The notes under the pieces: model-generated | What the model saw: the letters and a program-made list of their open reading frames with translations, nothing else | Told to the model about the DNA's origin: nothing | The model's database searches: none | Shown: positions 1 through 8,302 of the stretch, in pieces | Numbering within the stretch: position 1 is the stretch's first letter | Layout of the letters: every line of letters begins with the position of its first letter | Translations under genes and position numbers: made by a program | From: Pseudomonas sp. MIACH | Lineage (GTDB): Bacteria > Pseudomonadota > Gammaproteobacteria > Pseudomonadales > Pseudomonadaceae | Direction of reading: 5' to 3' | DNA: 39,406 nucleotides | Assembly (NCBI RefSeq): GCF_001269925.1 | Contig: NZ_LHVO01000011.1 | Coordinates: 1 to 39,406, forward strand

Positions 1-207
1 CTCCGCTCGCAGACGACGCAGTTCAGCGTGTTGATCATCGTCTTGCTGTCGTTCTTCTAGAGGTTTGCTGTAGCGCTTTATCCAGGCATAGAGGCTATGC
101 GTCGACACACCAAGACGTGCTGCCACCTCAGCGACAGGCAGCTTCTTTTCGGCCACTTGATTGACCGCTTGGATTTTGAATTCTTCGGGATAACGTGGGT
201 TGCTCAT
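1..207 (-). CDS. IS3-family transposase OrfA, N-terminal part
   Basis: The first 69 codons of an IS3-family OrfA, the helix-turn-helix protein that is joined to OrfB by frameshifting to make the active transposase. The sequence starts MSNPRYPEEFKIQAV and contains the HTH segment VAEVAARLGVSTHSLYAW. The start at 207 is preceded by a strong AGGAGG ribosome-binding site. The gene runs off the window, so whether it is intact is unknown. The same N-terminus is coded at 39225-39406. Confidence 0.85.
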   Translation of the reverse strand, partial: MSNPRYPEEFKIQAVNQVAEKKLPVAEVAARLGVSTHSLYAWIKRYSKPLEERQQDDDQHAELRRLRAE

Positions 208-269
208 GGCACCTCCTAATTGGCCTCAGTTTAAGGCAAAGAGGTGTCTACGAAACCCGAGGCGATTCA
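1..269 (-). mobile_element. IS3-family insertion sequence, left copy (partial)
   Basis: The 5' part of an IS3-family element, cut by the window edge. Its inner terminus is at 269, where the minus strand begins TGAATCGCCTCGGGTTTCG, a TG-starting end typical of IS3-family inverted repeats. The start of orfA follows about 60 bp inside. By eye the first 244 bp from this terminus are the same as the copy at 39163-39406, in opposite orientation. The other terminus and orfB lie outside the window, so neither the element's length nor its target duplication can be seen. Confidence 0.85.
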
Positions 270-376
270 TAGGGCTATACCCCAACGCCAAAAGACGGCC
301 TGAGGATGCTGCAGCGTTAGCCATTCACATCGCCACCAACGCGCGCATTCAAGGCGAGAGACTGACCCCTGGGGAC
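270..376. other. Unassigned stretch between IS end and sngA-like relic
   Basis: About 100 bp between the IS terminus and the relic gene. An open plus-strand frame runs through it (peptide pieces such as RPEDAAALAIHIATNA) and looks faintly protein-like. It has no start of its own and I cannot match it to a family. It may be debris from a gene cut by the IS. Confidence 0.25.
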
Positions 377-637
377 TTAGCAAGTCGTTTGATGCTGCGC
401 ACAGATTTCGGGCGAGTACTTCAACAGTTCCCGATTGATAATTCTGTCACGGACCGGGGAGGAGGTGAGATTGCGCTTACGAGGTTTGAAAATAAGCCAG
501 CATATGCACCCAATCGCGATGCCCACGGAGAGAACAATCCAAACAGGCTTCGGAATCTGTGTGAACAGTCCAACCAAGATGACGAGGGGGAAGAGGGTAC
601 CGAGACCCACGTTCGCCCCTTTGCGCTTCCGTGCCAT
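377..637 (-). pseudogene. Relic of a second sngA-like (TerB-N/TerB-C) gene, N-terminus only
   Basis: An 86-codon ORF whose first 56 residues align without gaps to the N-terminus of the complete TerB-type protein coded at 15808-18228. Both start MARK, share two hydrophobic segments separated by IPK, and then VW/AW, IG, WL and KR. I count 20 identities in 56. After the second membrane segment the similarity stops and the remaining 30 residues are unrelated, so the cytoplasmic TerB_N, TerB and TerB_C domains are gone. It is a truncated paralogue rather than a copy of the intact gene, since the sequence is well diverged. It lies divergent to the four-gene membrane module that begins at 1123. It could still make a short two-TM peptide. 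Confidence 0.65.
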
Positions 638-706
638 AACTGCAATCCATAGAATGATAGTGGCTTATTAGAATTATTGCGGATTTCTCGGATGCGGCCA
701 AGGCAC

Positions 707-946
707 CTATGGATTACCGGGCGAGCGGTACATCTCCTGACCTTGAACGATACCCCCTCGAATATGTGTTGTGAGTTTCGGCTCAGCATCAGTAGGGGGC
801 TGCCTATTTAAGGACGCTCTAAAACGAACGGAAAGCGAACCGGATGCGTAAGACGCGCCGCCACCGACGATCAACTCACAACCAACATACCGCTCAAGTG
901 TGCAGCCTAGCTGACGATATAGCTCCAGCTTCCCTTGCCAATCCAT
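707..946 (-). CDS. Hypothetical 79-residue ORF upstream of the sngA-like relic
   Basis: A short ORF on the same strand as the relic and about 70 bp upstream of it. It starts MDWQGKLELYRQLG and has a Gly/Ser-rich middle. A GGGGAG sequence lies directly against the ATG, too close to be a good ribosome-binding site. I recognise no family and see no membrane segment or metal motif. It may be spurious or the eroded remainder of a gene. Nothing in the plus strand of 638-1122 looks coding. The promoter of the downstream plus-strand module should lie between about 950 and 1122, but I see no clear -35/-10 pair. Confidence 0.25.
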   Translation of the reverse strand: MDWQGKLELYRQLGCTLERYVGCELIVGGGASYASGSLSVRFRASLNRQPPTDAEPKLTTHIRGGIVQGQEMYRSPGNP

Positions 947-1122
947 CTCCCCAGCGTCATGATTCGGGCTAAATGATGGCCTTTTGATCTCAGGCTCACG
1001 TTACGGAAAACGCATTCACTGAACCCTATCAGGCCATCGTCGCGGTGCAAACCTAGCGACTAGGTGCGCTGTTGGGAAATTTCAGGAGTCGTTCTAAGGC
1101 AACGATTTACGGATTTTTCTCA

Positions 1123-2559
1123 ATGAATTTTCTCAAAAAAATCTTCTCCGGTATCGTCAAGTTTTTCGAAAGCCGGCCGGAAGAATCTGTCGAGCCGCTG
1201 CTCAAGCCCTTCGATGAAAACGAAATTCGTGAGCGCCTTGATGTGGTACGCAAGGCCCACGAGCATGGTGCTGCCCGCGTACCAGCCCCTGACCAAGTGC
1301 AAGAAAGCCCGGTTGAGCATGCGATCAAGTCGGAGCTCGGCAATCTGCGATCAATGGGTTTCAAATACGGTGCGCACCGCAAAGTGTTGATCCAGCGCGG
1401 TCTGGATGAGGTTGAGCTCACGCGTGACGCCAATCGAATTGCTCAATTGGGTGATGAATTCGTCCGCGCAGCTGATCGAATTCTTTCGATGGCTCAGCCT
1501 AAGATCCAAATCACCGGTCAGCAGATGAGAGAGCACAAGGAGTTGCTCGATGCCTTCCGGCTTGAAAATCACCTTCCTGAGACCGACGCGAAGCTCCCGA
1601 CCAAGAATAAACTGAGCCAGCGCAAAGCTTGGCTCATCCTTGCGGTGGTGTTCGAGGGTGTTTTCAACGCGATGTGGTTTGCTAATGGGATGGCCGACGG
1701 TCTCGCAGGTGGTTTCGTGCTGGCCGCCGGTTTCTCTATTGTCAACGTCGCGCTCGGGCTTCTTGCAGGCTGGATCTTCACCAACACCAATCACGTCAAC
1801 CTGGGCAGACGGCTCTATGGATGGATGTCCGGGCTTATGGGGCTGCTGGCTGCGGTGGCCATGGGGTGTGTTGTGGCTTACTTTCGCTATGCTCTGGGCG
1901 TACTGGAGGACGGAAGCGAAAGTGCTTTGGGCCTCGCCGGGCACGCATTTGCCAACCACGTAAGTCCTTTCATCGACTTTGAGTCGATCATGCTCTTCGC
2001 TGCGACTGTGGCTTTCGGATTGATGGCCATGTGGCACGCTTACCACTGGACCGACCCTTATCCCGGTTATGCGAAGGTCTTCAAGGCCTACAAGGATGCT
2101 TTCCTCGTAAACCTAAAGGCGATCACCGACCTGCGCAAAAAGCTTGAATCTGAAAAAGCTGGAAAGCTTTCTCAGCTGGAAGCTGAGATCAAACACGCTG
2201 AACAGCGGATTCTACGCTTCAAAAGGGGCATGAATGACAAAACCGTGGTTGGCAAAACCCTGACGGCGTATACCGTCAAAGTCGAGCACACCATGCGCTC
2301 ACTCGTTCAGTCTTACCGCTATGAGAACCAGCTTAAGCGGCCGGCTGACTGCCCGCGCCCAGCCTACTTTGACGAGCCCGTGATCTTCGAGTCGGACACG
2401 ATGCCTGATTTCAGCATCGTTGACGATCAGCAGCGTTTGGAAAAGCAAGAGGCGCTACTGGAAGAGATGATCGCGACGATCGAGCCTACGCGAAACAAAA
2501 TTGAAGCGTCCTTCAACCAGCAATATGAATTGACCCACCCATTGGAAAGCAACGCTTAA
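1123..2559 (+). CDS. Four-TM membrane protein with coiled coil, first gene of the membrane module
   Basis: A 478-residue protein of unknown family. Residues 1-165 are soluble and charged, with an amphipathic start (FLKKIFSGIVKFF). Four membrane segments fall near 170-188, 195-218, 233-256 and 288-305. A charged helix likely to form a coiled coil follows (about 330-365), then a mostly helical C-terminal domain. I chose the ATG at 1123. An in-frame TTG at 1072 would add 17 residues, but the AGGAG at 1084 lies downstream of it, and the ATG start gives a natural membrane-protein N-terminus. The next gene starts 10 bp after the stop, and three more follow with no gaps, so this is the head of one operon. 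No catalytic motif is visible. Neighbours suggest an envelope-anchored complex; a defence role is inferred from context only. Confidence 0.8.
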   Translation: MNFLKKIFSGIVKFFESRPEESVEPLLKPFDENEIRERLDVVRKAHEHGAARVPAPDQVQESPVEHAIKSELGNLRSMGFKYGAHRKVLIQRGLDEVELTRDANRIAQLGDEFVRAADRILSMAQPKIQITGQQMREHKELLDAFRLENHLPETDAKLPTKNKLSQRKAWLILAVVFEGVFNAMWFANGMADGLAGGFVLAAGFSIVNVALGLLAGWIFTNTNHVNLGRRLYGWMSGLMGLLAAVAMGCVVAYFRYALGVLEDGSESALGLAGHAFANHVSPFIDFESIMLFAATVAFGLMAMWHAYHWTDPYPGYAKVFKAYKDAFLVNLKAITDLRKKLESEKAGKLSQLEAEIKHAEQRILRFKRGMNDKTVVGKTLTAYTVKVEHTMRSLVQSYRYENQLKRPADCPRPAYFDEPVIFESDTMPDFSIVDDQQRLEKQEALLEEMIATIEPTRNKIEASFNQQYELTHPLESNA

Positions 2560-2569
2560 GGAAATCACG

Positions 2570-3379
2570 ATGTCGATCTTCGAAGAAGACGAGAAGACCT
2601 CTTCGCACACCCTCGTGATCTGGGCGGTGGTTCTATTGGTGCTTGCTGGTATTGGATGGGGCATCTGGACGATGCTTCAAAAAGACACCCTCGACAAGGT
2701 GACCTTGTGCCCAAGCAAGGGGCCAGTTGCACAATACGTGGTGTTGATCGACAACACCTCGCCATTCTCATTCAACGAGAAAGCGGCCCTATCTCAGCGC
2801 ATCAAATCGCTGGTGATCAATGATCTCCCGGTGGGAGCCCTGATCTCCGTATTCCTGCTGGACGAAGATTATAAGCAACATGACACGCCCCTGTTTGAGC
2901 GATGCAAGCCTACCCAGTGGAAGGATGACATGAAATATCTCTCCTCAAAGCGGCTGGTTGAGAAGGACTACGCTGACAAATTCGACAAGCCGCTGGATGT
3001 TGTAATGCAGCACATCTCGCTCGATGAGAAGGCCAAGACGTCGCCGATATTCGAGATGCTCCAGCTAGTAGGCATCAAAGCCTTTGAGCACTCGAACGTA
3101 CAGGGCGACAAGCAGCTGATCATCTTTAGCGACATGGTGGCAAACGAGGCCTCCTTCAGCATGTACAGATCGACGCTGCCGTCCTACAAAGAATTCGCCA
3201 ATACGCCTTACGGCCGCAAATCTACGGCCATGACACTCCGGGACGTGAAAGTCACCATCAACATGCTAATAGCCGAGCCAAGCGCTGCGCCTTATGGAAA
3301 GCGGTCGGATTTCTGGGCTCATTATTTCGAAGCCAACCAAGCGAAGCTTGAAAGCGTGAACCCCATGGAGGGACTGTAA
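2570..3379 (+). CDS. Single-TM protein with VWA-like domain
   Basis: A 269-residue protein. One membrane anchor (about 14-36) precedes a domain with the alternating hydrophobic strands of a von Willebrand A fold. A first strand QYVVLID leads into D61-N-T-S64, in the place of the DxSxS metal site but not canonical. Later strands are ALISVFLL and QLIIFSDM (S187, D188). The domain would face the periplasm if the N-terminus is inside. The start is supported by AAGGA at 2558-2562. It begins 10 bp after the previous stop, and the following gene starts directly after its own stop, so the four genes are probably made in fixed proportions. VWA proteins often act as scaffolds that join ATPases or channels to a target; that role here is an inference. 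Confidence 0.75.
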   Translation: MSIFEEDEKTSSHTLVIWAVVLLVLAGIGWGIWTMLQKDTLDKVTLCPSKGPVAQYVVLIDNTSPFSFNEKAALSQRIKSLVINDLPVGALISVFLLDEDYKQHDTPLFERCKPTQWKDDMKYLSSKRLVEKDYADKFDKPLDVVMQHISLDEKAKTSPIFEMLQLVGIKAFEHSNVQGDKQLIIFSDMVANEASFSMYRSTLPSYKEFANTPYGRKSTAMTLRDVKVTINMLIAEPSAAPYGKRSDFWAHYFEANQAKLESVNPMEGL

Positions 3380-4903
3380 ATGGACATTAAGGCCCACCTG
3401 CGAACGGTAAGGTTCTGGTTCATCATTGCGCTGGTGCTCAAGGCGAGCTCCGCTGTGCTGAGCCTTTATGTCGGCACCTTTTTCTTTGGTCTGGTCGTTC
3501 CGATTGCCGTCATGGCCGGGTACTGGTGGGTAGGCAACCGCATTCGGGAAAATTACGACATGCAGCTGACTGTGGCCAAGTTCGCTGACTCAGTGTACTA
3601 CTTGGGTTTTCTGTTCACGGTTGGCAGCATCATCGTCTGCCTGATCGATATTCAGAGCATCGGTGACAACCTGAGCGGTATGGCAATGCGTTTCGGCGCA
3701 GCCCTCGTCAGTACTGGCATCGGCATGATTGCCAGAACACTCTATATCGGGTTTAAGGCCGATCAGGATGACGTCGCTGAAAGCATCCATGAGCAGGCGG
3801 TCAAGGCGTCTGAGAACTTGGCGCACATGTTTGAGGATGCTTACCAGCAACTTGTGATGTTTAGAGACAACGTGATTGCCACTTCTCGTGATGCGGTGTC
3901 GAGCGTGCAAGAGCAAATCACTGAGATGTCAAAGCAGAACATGGCGGAGATGGACAATTACTTCGCCCACGCGACTGGGCGAAGCAATGAAGCTTTTGCT
4001 GCCATGCTGAGCGATGTCAAAGGTGCCAGCGATGAAATGCTGAGTACCATCTCCGGCCTTGCTCAACGCAGTGAGCAAACGTTGGAGCGAATGGAAAGCC
4101 ACTCACTTGAATTCGGTGAAAAAGCTTCGGCGCGGCTGGAGCACACTCTTTTCCCGGATGACCTGTTCGCTAAGAAGCTGAGCCCTGCGCTTGATACGCT
4201 GGCCAATGCAACCGATGGCGTCAACACGAGTATCTCGACACTGGCGGATGATGTGAAAACAGCAGCCCGCGCGGTAGGTACCGCGATCCGTGGACTGAAC
4301 ACAAAAACGCAGTCGCTTGAGGAAAACCTAGCGGCTGTCGGCAATATCGTCGACATCCAGCAACGATTAATGGACAGCATTACGGCGCAGGGCGGCCAGA
4401 CTGTCGCTCAGTTTGAGCGTGTTCAGAAAGAATTTCTGAGTTCACTTAATGGGTGTCACAAGGATCAATTGGAATCGGCCAGCGCTAATCGTGAGGTGAT
4501 GTTCAAGTTGGTGGATCGCTTCCAGGATCTGAATCAGGCTTCTGAGACATCGTTCAAAAGCCTCGAACAAGGGATCGGCAAAGGCATCCAATCGGTGATC
4601 GAACAGGGCGCCAAGTCCAACGAAACCCTCGCGATGAGCATCCTGGACACGTTGACGCCACTGATCGAGGCGGTGGTTGACAGCAACAAGGTTCACGGCA
4701 AGATGGCTGCCCGAGTCGAGCAAAGCGATGCAAATGCTAAACATGCGCATGTACAGTTGGACGAGTTGACCCTCAAAATTCAACATCTCAGCAAAATCGA
4801 AGTGATCCAGCCAGCGGTCAATGAGGCGTCCGTCGCACCTGGAACAAGCTTAGAGTTCGTCGCAGTCAACGATGCAGTTGAGTCTGATGCGAGACCTGCT
4901 TGA
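3380..4903 (+). CDS. MotA/TolQ/ExbB-like membrane protein with long coiled-coil tail
   Basis: A 507-residue protein with about four membrane segments in the first 125 residues (near 12-30, 33-52, 72-90, 103-125). The last one, FGAALVSTGIGMIARTLY, resembles the pore-lining helix of MotA/TolQ/ExbB proton channels. From about 130 to 480 the chain is a long charged helical region expected to form a coiled coil, rich in A/E/Q/S. This layout (stator-like membrane part plus long cytoplasmic helical tail) recalls ZorA of the Zorya defence system, but I see no specific ZorA signature and no zorC/zorD nearby. GGAGGG at 3368-3373 supports the ATG, which follows the previous stop directly. Its stop overlaps the next start (TGATG at 4901-4905), so translation is coupled. 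Confidence 0.75.
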   Translation: MDIKAHLRTVRFWFIIALVLKASSAVLSLYVGTFFFGLVVPIAVMAGYWWVGNRIRENYDMQLTVAKFADSVYYLGFLFTVGSIIVCLIDIQSIGDNLSGMAMRFGAALVSTGIGMIARTLYIGFKADQDDVAESIHEQAVKASENLAHMFEDAYQQLVMFRDNVIATSRDAVSSVQEQITEMSKQNMAEMDNYFAHATGRSNEAFAAMLSDVKGASDEMLSTISGLAQRSEQTLERMESHSLEFGEKASARLEHTLFPDDLFAKKLSPALDTLANATDGVNTSISTLADDVKTAARAVGTAIRGLNTKTQSLEENLAAVGNIVDIQQRLMDSITAQGGQTVAQFERVQKEFLSSLNGCHKDQLESASANREVMFKLVDRFQDLNQASETSFKSLEQGIGKGIQSVIEQGAKSNETLAMSILDTLTPLIEAVVDSNKVHGKMAARVEQSDANAKHAHVQLDELTLKIQHLSKIEVIQPAVNEASVAPGTSLEFVAVNDAVESDARPA

Positions 4904-5946
4904 TGAGTCAGAAAAACGATCAAGTCTTCAGTCTGTCCATCTCAGAGATTTGGATGGTGATCGCATTTCTGCTCCTGATGCTGACCGGGTACCAAGTCTA
5001 CAAGCTCAACGCCGATAAACATGTCCTGCAGCAGAAGCTCGATAGCTTCAACGGTCTAGACGAGCGTGAGAAGACAATTGCTGAGGCCACGCAGGCTCTA
5101 AGAACACGACTGGCTGAAAAGGGTATCACCAACCCCGACGAGGTCATCAGCAAGCTTGTGGATGCTTCAAAAGCCCGAGATGAAGCCTCCGAGCTGAAAG
5201 TACTGCTGACGCAGAAAGAGCAGGAGGTAACAGCCCTGGCTGCAATAGACAAAGCCCTAAAAGATGCCGGCAGTGCTGGTAAGCCTGAACAAAGCAAGCG
5301 GCTGATACTCGAAACCCTGATGTCCTACGATCAGCTTAAGAAGCTGGTCGCCGACCCAGACAAGGATCACCAGCCTACCGACATCGTCAAGCGCATTGGG
5401 CAACTGAAGTCTACCGAGCAAATGCTCAAGGCCGCGCTCGCCACCGATAGCGCGCCAACCACTGAACAAGTACAGGATCTGGTCAAGCATGCGCAGGCGT
5501 TTACCCAAGCCGAAAAGGATGGGTTGAACCCCGCCGTATTGCAGAAAACGAATGCCGATCTAAAGGGGCAGGTGCAGTTTCTCCAGAACCGCCTCAACAA
5601 GGGTAAGGGCGGGGATCTTCCGCCGTGCTGGGCCGACAGTGCTGGTAAACCAGAGATGTTCCTCACCGTCTACCTTCGTGATAACGACATGAGTTTTGAG
5701 CCCGCCTGGCCTCAATCACGGCTGGCGGATGCACAGGCCTTACCAGGGTTTACAGATCTGATGGCCAACACGACTCGATCCTATGAGGATTTCGTCAAGA
5801 CAGTGCAGGGCATTAGAGCCCTCGGCGAAAAGAACGAGTGCCGCTATTTCGTGAGGCTCTCTAGCCAGATTCAGGGAGCGGTAATGTCTGACCGGCGCAG
5901 GTTTCAAATCGAGAGCGTATTTTATAAGCTTGAAGTTAGGCGATAA
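4903..5946 (+). CDS. Single-TM coiled-coil partner protein, last gene of the membrane module
   Basis: A 347-residue protein. A short N-terminus (FSLSISE) leads into one membrane helix (about 13-31), placed as in MotB/ExbD/ZorB partners, with an acidic residue (E15) at the membrane edge. A coiled coil covers roughly 32-215, and a compact C-terminal domain starts at LPPCWAD and ends FYKLEVRR. No OmpA-type peptidoglycan-binding domain is visible, unlike ZorB. I take the ATG at 4903; the TTG one codon upstream is a weaker choice. The same C-terminal tail, diverged, is coded at 12146-12223, so this family occurred at least twice in the island. The partner relation to the preceding MotA-like gene is inferred from order, coupling and topology. 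Confidence 0.75.
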   Translation: MSQKNDQVFSLSISEIWMVIAFLLLMLTGYQVYKLNADKHVLQQKLDSFNGLDEREKTIAEATQALRTRLAEKGITNPDEVISKLVDASKARDEASELKVLLTQKEQEVTALAAIDKALKDAGSAGKPEQSKRLILETLMSYDQLKKLVADPDKDHQPTDIVKRIGQLKSTEQMLKAALATDSAPTTEQVQDLVKHAQAFTQAEKDGLNPAVLQKTNADLKGQVQFLQNRLNKGKGGDLPPCWADSAGKPEMFLTVYLRDNDMSFEPAWPQSRLADAQALPGFTDLMANTTRSYEDFVKTVQGIRALGEKNECRYFVRLSSQIQGAVMSDRRRFQIESVFYKLEVRR

Positions 5947-5965
5947 ACGTACCCGTCCGGCGAAG

Positions 5966-7261
5966 TCACCTTTCCACTTCGACCAGCAGGCCTAGTGCTC
6001 GCATTCGCAAGCGGATCGCGGTCTTGGAGACATTAAAATATTTGCTGAGCGAGGCGCACACGGTTTCGAATTGGCTGACGTTGTCAGGTTGGCTATCAAG
6101 GTACAAGGGGCCGTGCCCTCGATTACGAATACCGAGATGCCGCAGCAAGAGCCAAAAAGCCGTCTGAAAGTCTTCACTAGGCATCATTAGACACGAGGCG
6201 AACGTATTGGCTTGCCACTCCAACCGCTCGACTTCCCCTTTGGGGATTGTGATAAATTGGGCTTGGTCAATCTCTTGAGCCCGGATGCTTTCCCGGGTCA
6301 TATAGCGCTTGTGATTGAGAAAATGGTGGCCCAACTCATGAGCGAGGGTGAAGCGTGCCAGTTGGGATTGGCTGTCTTCAGCGAAGATTTTGATCTCCAG
6401 AGGACGGAACGTAATGCTGCCCAACGCAGAAGTTGAGGACTCCAAGTAGCTCACAACCAGTCCGTTGACGGTAGCCTCCTTCTTCACAAGCGCGTCCAGA
6501 TCCACCGCGCCGTGGACGTACGAGATTGATCCCAACGCCTGCGTCGCCAGGCTCTCGATCCTGTCCCGCGAGATGAACGCCACCCTCGGCGCGGCAACAG
6601 GAGCGGGCAATCGAATGAGAGACAAGTCAGTCTCCCGGAACGCGCTCTCTAGGCCCAACCCTTTCCATATACCGTCCCAACCGTCGGTGAACCCGGAGGG
6701 AGTAACGGCATACGCGTTGTGTACCGTAGGCTTGAAGCCTGGCTGGGTCAGTGCATATTCAATCTCGGCGCGCTTACGGGCTCGCACGCTACGAGCGCCA
6801 GTCAGGAGCGTACGGGGAAGCTCCCAGCGGAATTCAGACTGGTCGAAAAACCGCAGCGCACCGAAGCCACGATTGCGAGCAATGTTGAATGTGCCGGACT
6901 GGAACGCGCTGGCAGATGCGAAAATCCCCTTGGCATTGAAACCGGCGACCTGGCTGATCTTCGAGCCGAACTCCTCGATATCACCAACCGGCACCGTACC
7001 GCTGTAGTTCTTGCATTCAATGAGCACAAGCAACGAAGGCGTTTCAAAGCCGGGCAGAAAGATTTCCACTGACACATCGAAAATGATGAAATCTTCGCGA
7101 TCGCGGGAGTAATACCCCTTCTTCCTGAAAATCTTGCAGCACTCAGGCCGGAAGGCGTAGAACCGGCCTTCGGTAATTTCCTTCGAAAGAAAATCAAAGA
7201 CCTGTTCCTCGAACCGGTCACCCTTGGCATAAGTGTTGAGTTTTTTGACCTCAGGTTTCAT
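5966..7261 (-). CDS. Mrr-like nuclease domain fused to ImmA/IrrE (M78) metalloprotease
   Basis: A 431-residue two-domain protein. The N-terminal part (about 10-150) has a PD-(D/E)xK nuclease layout: D62 in FIIFDVSVEI, then E82-C83-K84 in LVLIECKNY, followed by a KGIFASASAF strand-helix as in Mrr-type enzymes. The C-terminal part (about 240-431) is an M78 peptidase, with zinc motif HELGH at 308-312 and likely third ligand E348 in EWQANTFA. M78 enzymes usually cleave a repressor in response to a signal; with a nuclease attached, this may be a proteolysis-controlled effector or regulator (inference). I prefer the ATG at 7261 over the TTG at 7303, which would add 14 residues. It is convergent with the membrane module, whose stop is 20 bp away. 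Its promoter should lie in 7262-7470, where I see no obvious box. Confidence 0.8.
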   Translation of the reverse strand: MKPEVKKLNTYAKGDRFEEQVFDFLSKEITEGRFYAFRPECCKIFRKKGYYSRDREDFIIFDVSVEIFLPGFETPSLLVLIECKNYSGTVPVGDIEEFGSKISQVAGFNAKGIFASASAFQSGTFNIARNRGFGALRFFDQSEFRWELPRTLLTGARSVRARKRAEIEYALTQPGFKPTVHNAYAVTPSGFTDGWDGIWKGLGLESAFRETDLSLIRLPAPVAAPRVAFISRDRIESLATQALGSISYVHGAVDLDALVKKEATVNGLVVSYLESSTSALGSITFRPLEIKIFAEDSQSQLARFTLAHELGHHFLNHKRYMTRESIRAQEIDQAQFITIPKGEVERLEWQANTFASCLMMPSEDFQTAFWLLLRHLGIRNRGHGPLYLDSQPDNVSQFETVCASLSKYFNVSKTAIRLRMRALGLLVEVER

Positions 7262-7474
7262 TAGCGACGTGTTCCAATCGTTTCGAGTGAGTAGGACACC
7301 CAATCATGGGCACGCCATCCACAGACTAAGCGTTCTTTGCAGGGCTAAGAAATAGGCGCCACCTGCGCGATTTGTCAGGTAGCCCGATTCTACGGGCGTG
7401 GACACTGTGAAGGAAGCAGCGGGTAGGGCGTGATGGAGCTGGAGCTGGAGCAGGAGATGGGGCTAGAGCGCTGA

Positions 7475-7662
7475 TTACAGTTCCCAGAGCATCCGTTCGG
7501 GTTGTTGGTGCTCCCATGTGCTCAGCAGCTCCACCGGGTCGGTGCCAAACCGATCAGAGGAATCGAAGGTGTAAGCGCGACCATCCGGCTATAAATGCTG
7601 TCGCAGTAGTCCAGTGTGTCGCAATCGCTGTAAAACGTGATTACCCACCCGTCGACTTCAAT
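7475..7662 (-). pseudogene. Relic of a small Pseudomonas protein (DUF7693-like), frameshifted
   Basis: Two minus-strand frames join into one recognisable protein tail. The upstream part reads VDGWVITFYSDCDTLDYCDS, and after a shift the downstream part reads SPDGRAYTFDSSDRFGTDP and continues to the stop at 7475 (LLSTWEHQQPERMLWEL). The break lies near 7588, where a CCC appears to have become CC, so one deleted base explains it. Upstream of 7662 the frame hits a stop and the N-terminal half is missing. From memory the pattern matches a common small Pseudomonas protein family of unknown function. The rest of 7262-7804 holds no gene I can support; it includes a short purine-rich repeat tract (GGAGCT/GGAGCA near 7430-7460). 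Confidence 0.55.
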
Positions 7663-7804
7663 GGTTTAACGGCGCCTCACCTTGGATTTTCATCGCCCAA
7701 TTTATTCTTATCGCGTACATTCGCGCCTATACCTAGGCTACGTGCGAGCCATTGGAAGACAGCCAAAAACGGCATGCAAGCATCGAGGGAGCGTGAGGGC
7801 CTGA

Positions 7805-8239
7805 ATGCAGATCAACCGCAAGTCAAACCTTTATGACATCGAGAGTCTTTACGACACACTCGGTACGGATCCGCAGCTCAGACTGCCTATCAGTATGAGC
7901 CATGGCGGGGGGCTGGGGGTTGATGCGGCCTTGGCCCAATTCGTCGTTACGTGGGCCCGGGCCTACGAGCATTCAGTCCTGCATCTCTACGCGCCTGCTG
8001 AAGAAGCGATCGCCCAGATTCCACAGGTTGCTAAAACCGCCGCCGGGCTGTTCGCCCTGATCATGTCCAGTGAGATTCACACCGAAGATCACCTAATAGT
8101 CGATCGGCGCGACGCCCTGCTGGCTATCCGGACACTCGTGGAGGCGATGTTCGTTGGGGACATCCGCAATACATCCACTACCAGAGGCGCTCGCCCCACC
8201 GCGATCAACCTATTTTGCGTCAACAACGCCAAGCGTTAA
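7805..8239 (+). CDS. N-terminal part of a GHKL-ATPase protein, ended by an in-frame stop
   Basis: A 144-codon ORF starting MQINRKSNLYDIESL, with GAGGG about 8 bp upstream. It forms one frame with the ATPase domain at 8303-8959, separated only by a TAA at 8237-8239. Translation past the stop continues sensibly (FIKPFYHHNTPLIQPESWF) into the ATPase, so the ancestral protein was about 384 residues. Replacing the stop by a Glu or Lys codon needs one base change. The domain here has LPISMSHGGGLGVDAALAQ and a VVTWARAYE helix, possibly STAS-like, of unknown function. As it stands this product would be a free N-terminal domain. Confidence 0.6.
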   Translation: MQINRKSNLYDIESLYDTLGTDPQLRLPISMSHGGGLGVDAALAQFVVTWARAYEHSVLHLYAPAEEAIAQIPQVAKTAAGLFALIMSSEIHTEDHLIVDRRDALLAIRTLVEAMFVGDIRNTSTTRGARPTAINLFCVNNAKR

Positions 8240-8302
8240 TTCATCAAACCTTTCTACCATCACAACACGCCCCTTATACAGCCGGAGTCATGGTTCTCCG
8301 AT

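Noticed and set aside
200..652. 150-residue plus-strand ORF across the IS end
   Set aside because: It begins inside the IS and runs antisense to the sngA-like relic, whose homology is clear; only a short internal piece looks faintly protein-like.
1351..2046. 231-residue minus-strand ORF
   Set aside because: Antisense to the first membrane-module gene, His/Gln/Glu-rich and without family features; a shadow of the real frame.
1123..5946. Calling the membrane module a Zorya system
   Set aside because: Stator-like topology is present, but there is no OmpA domain and no zorC/zorD-type partners, and two genes do not belong to Zorya.
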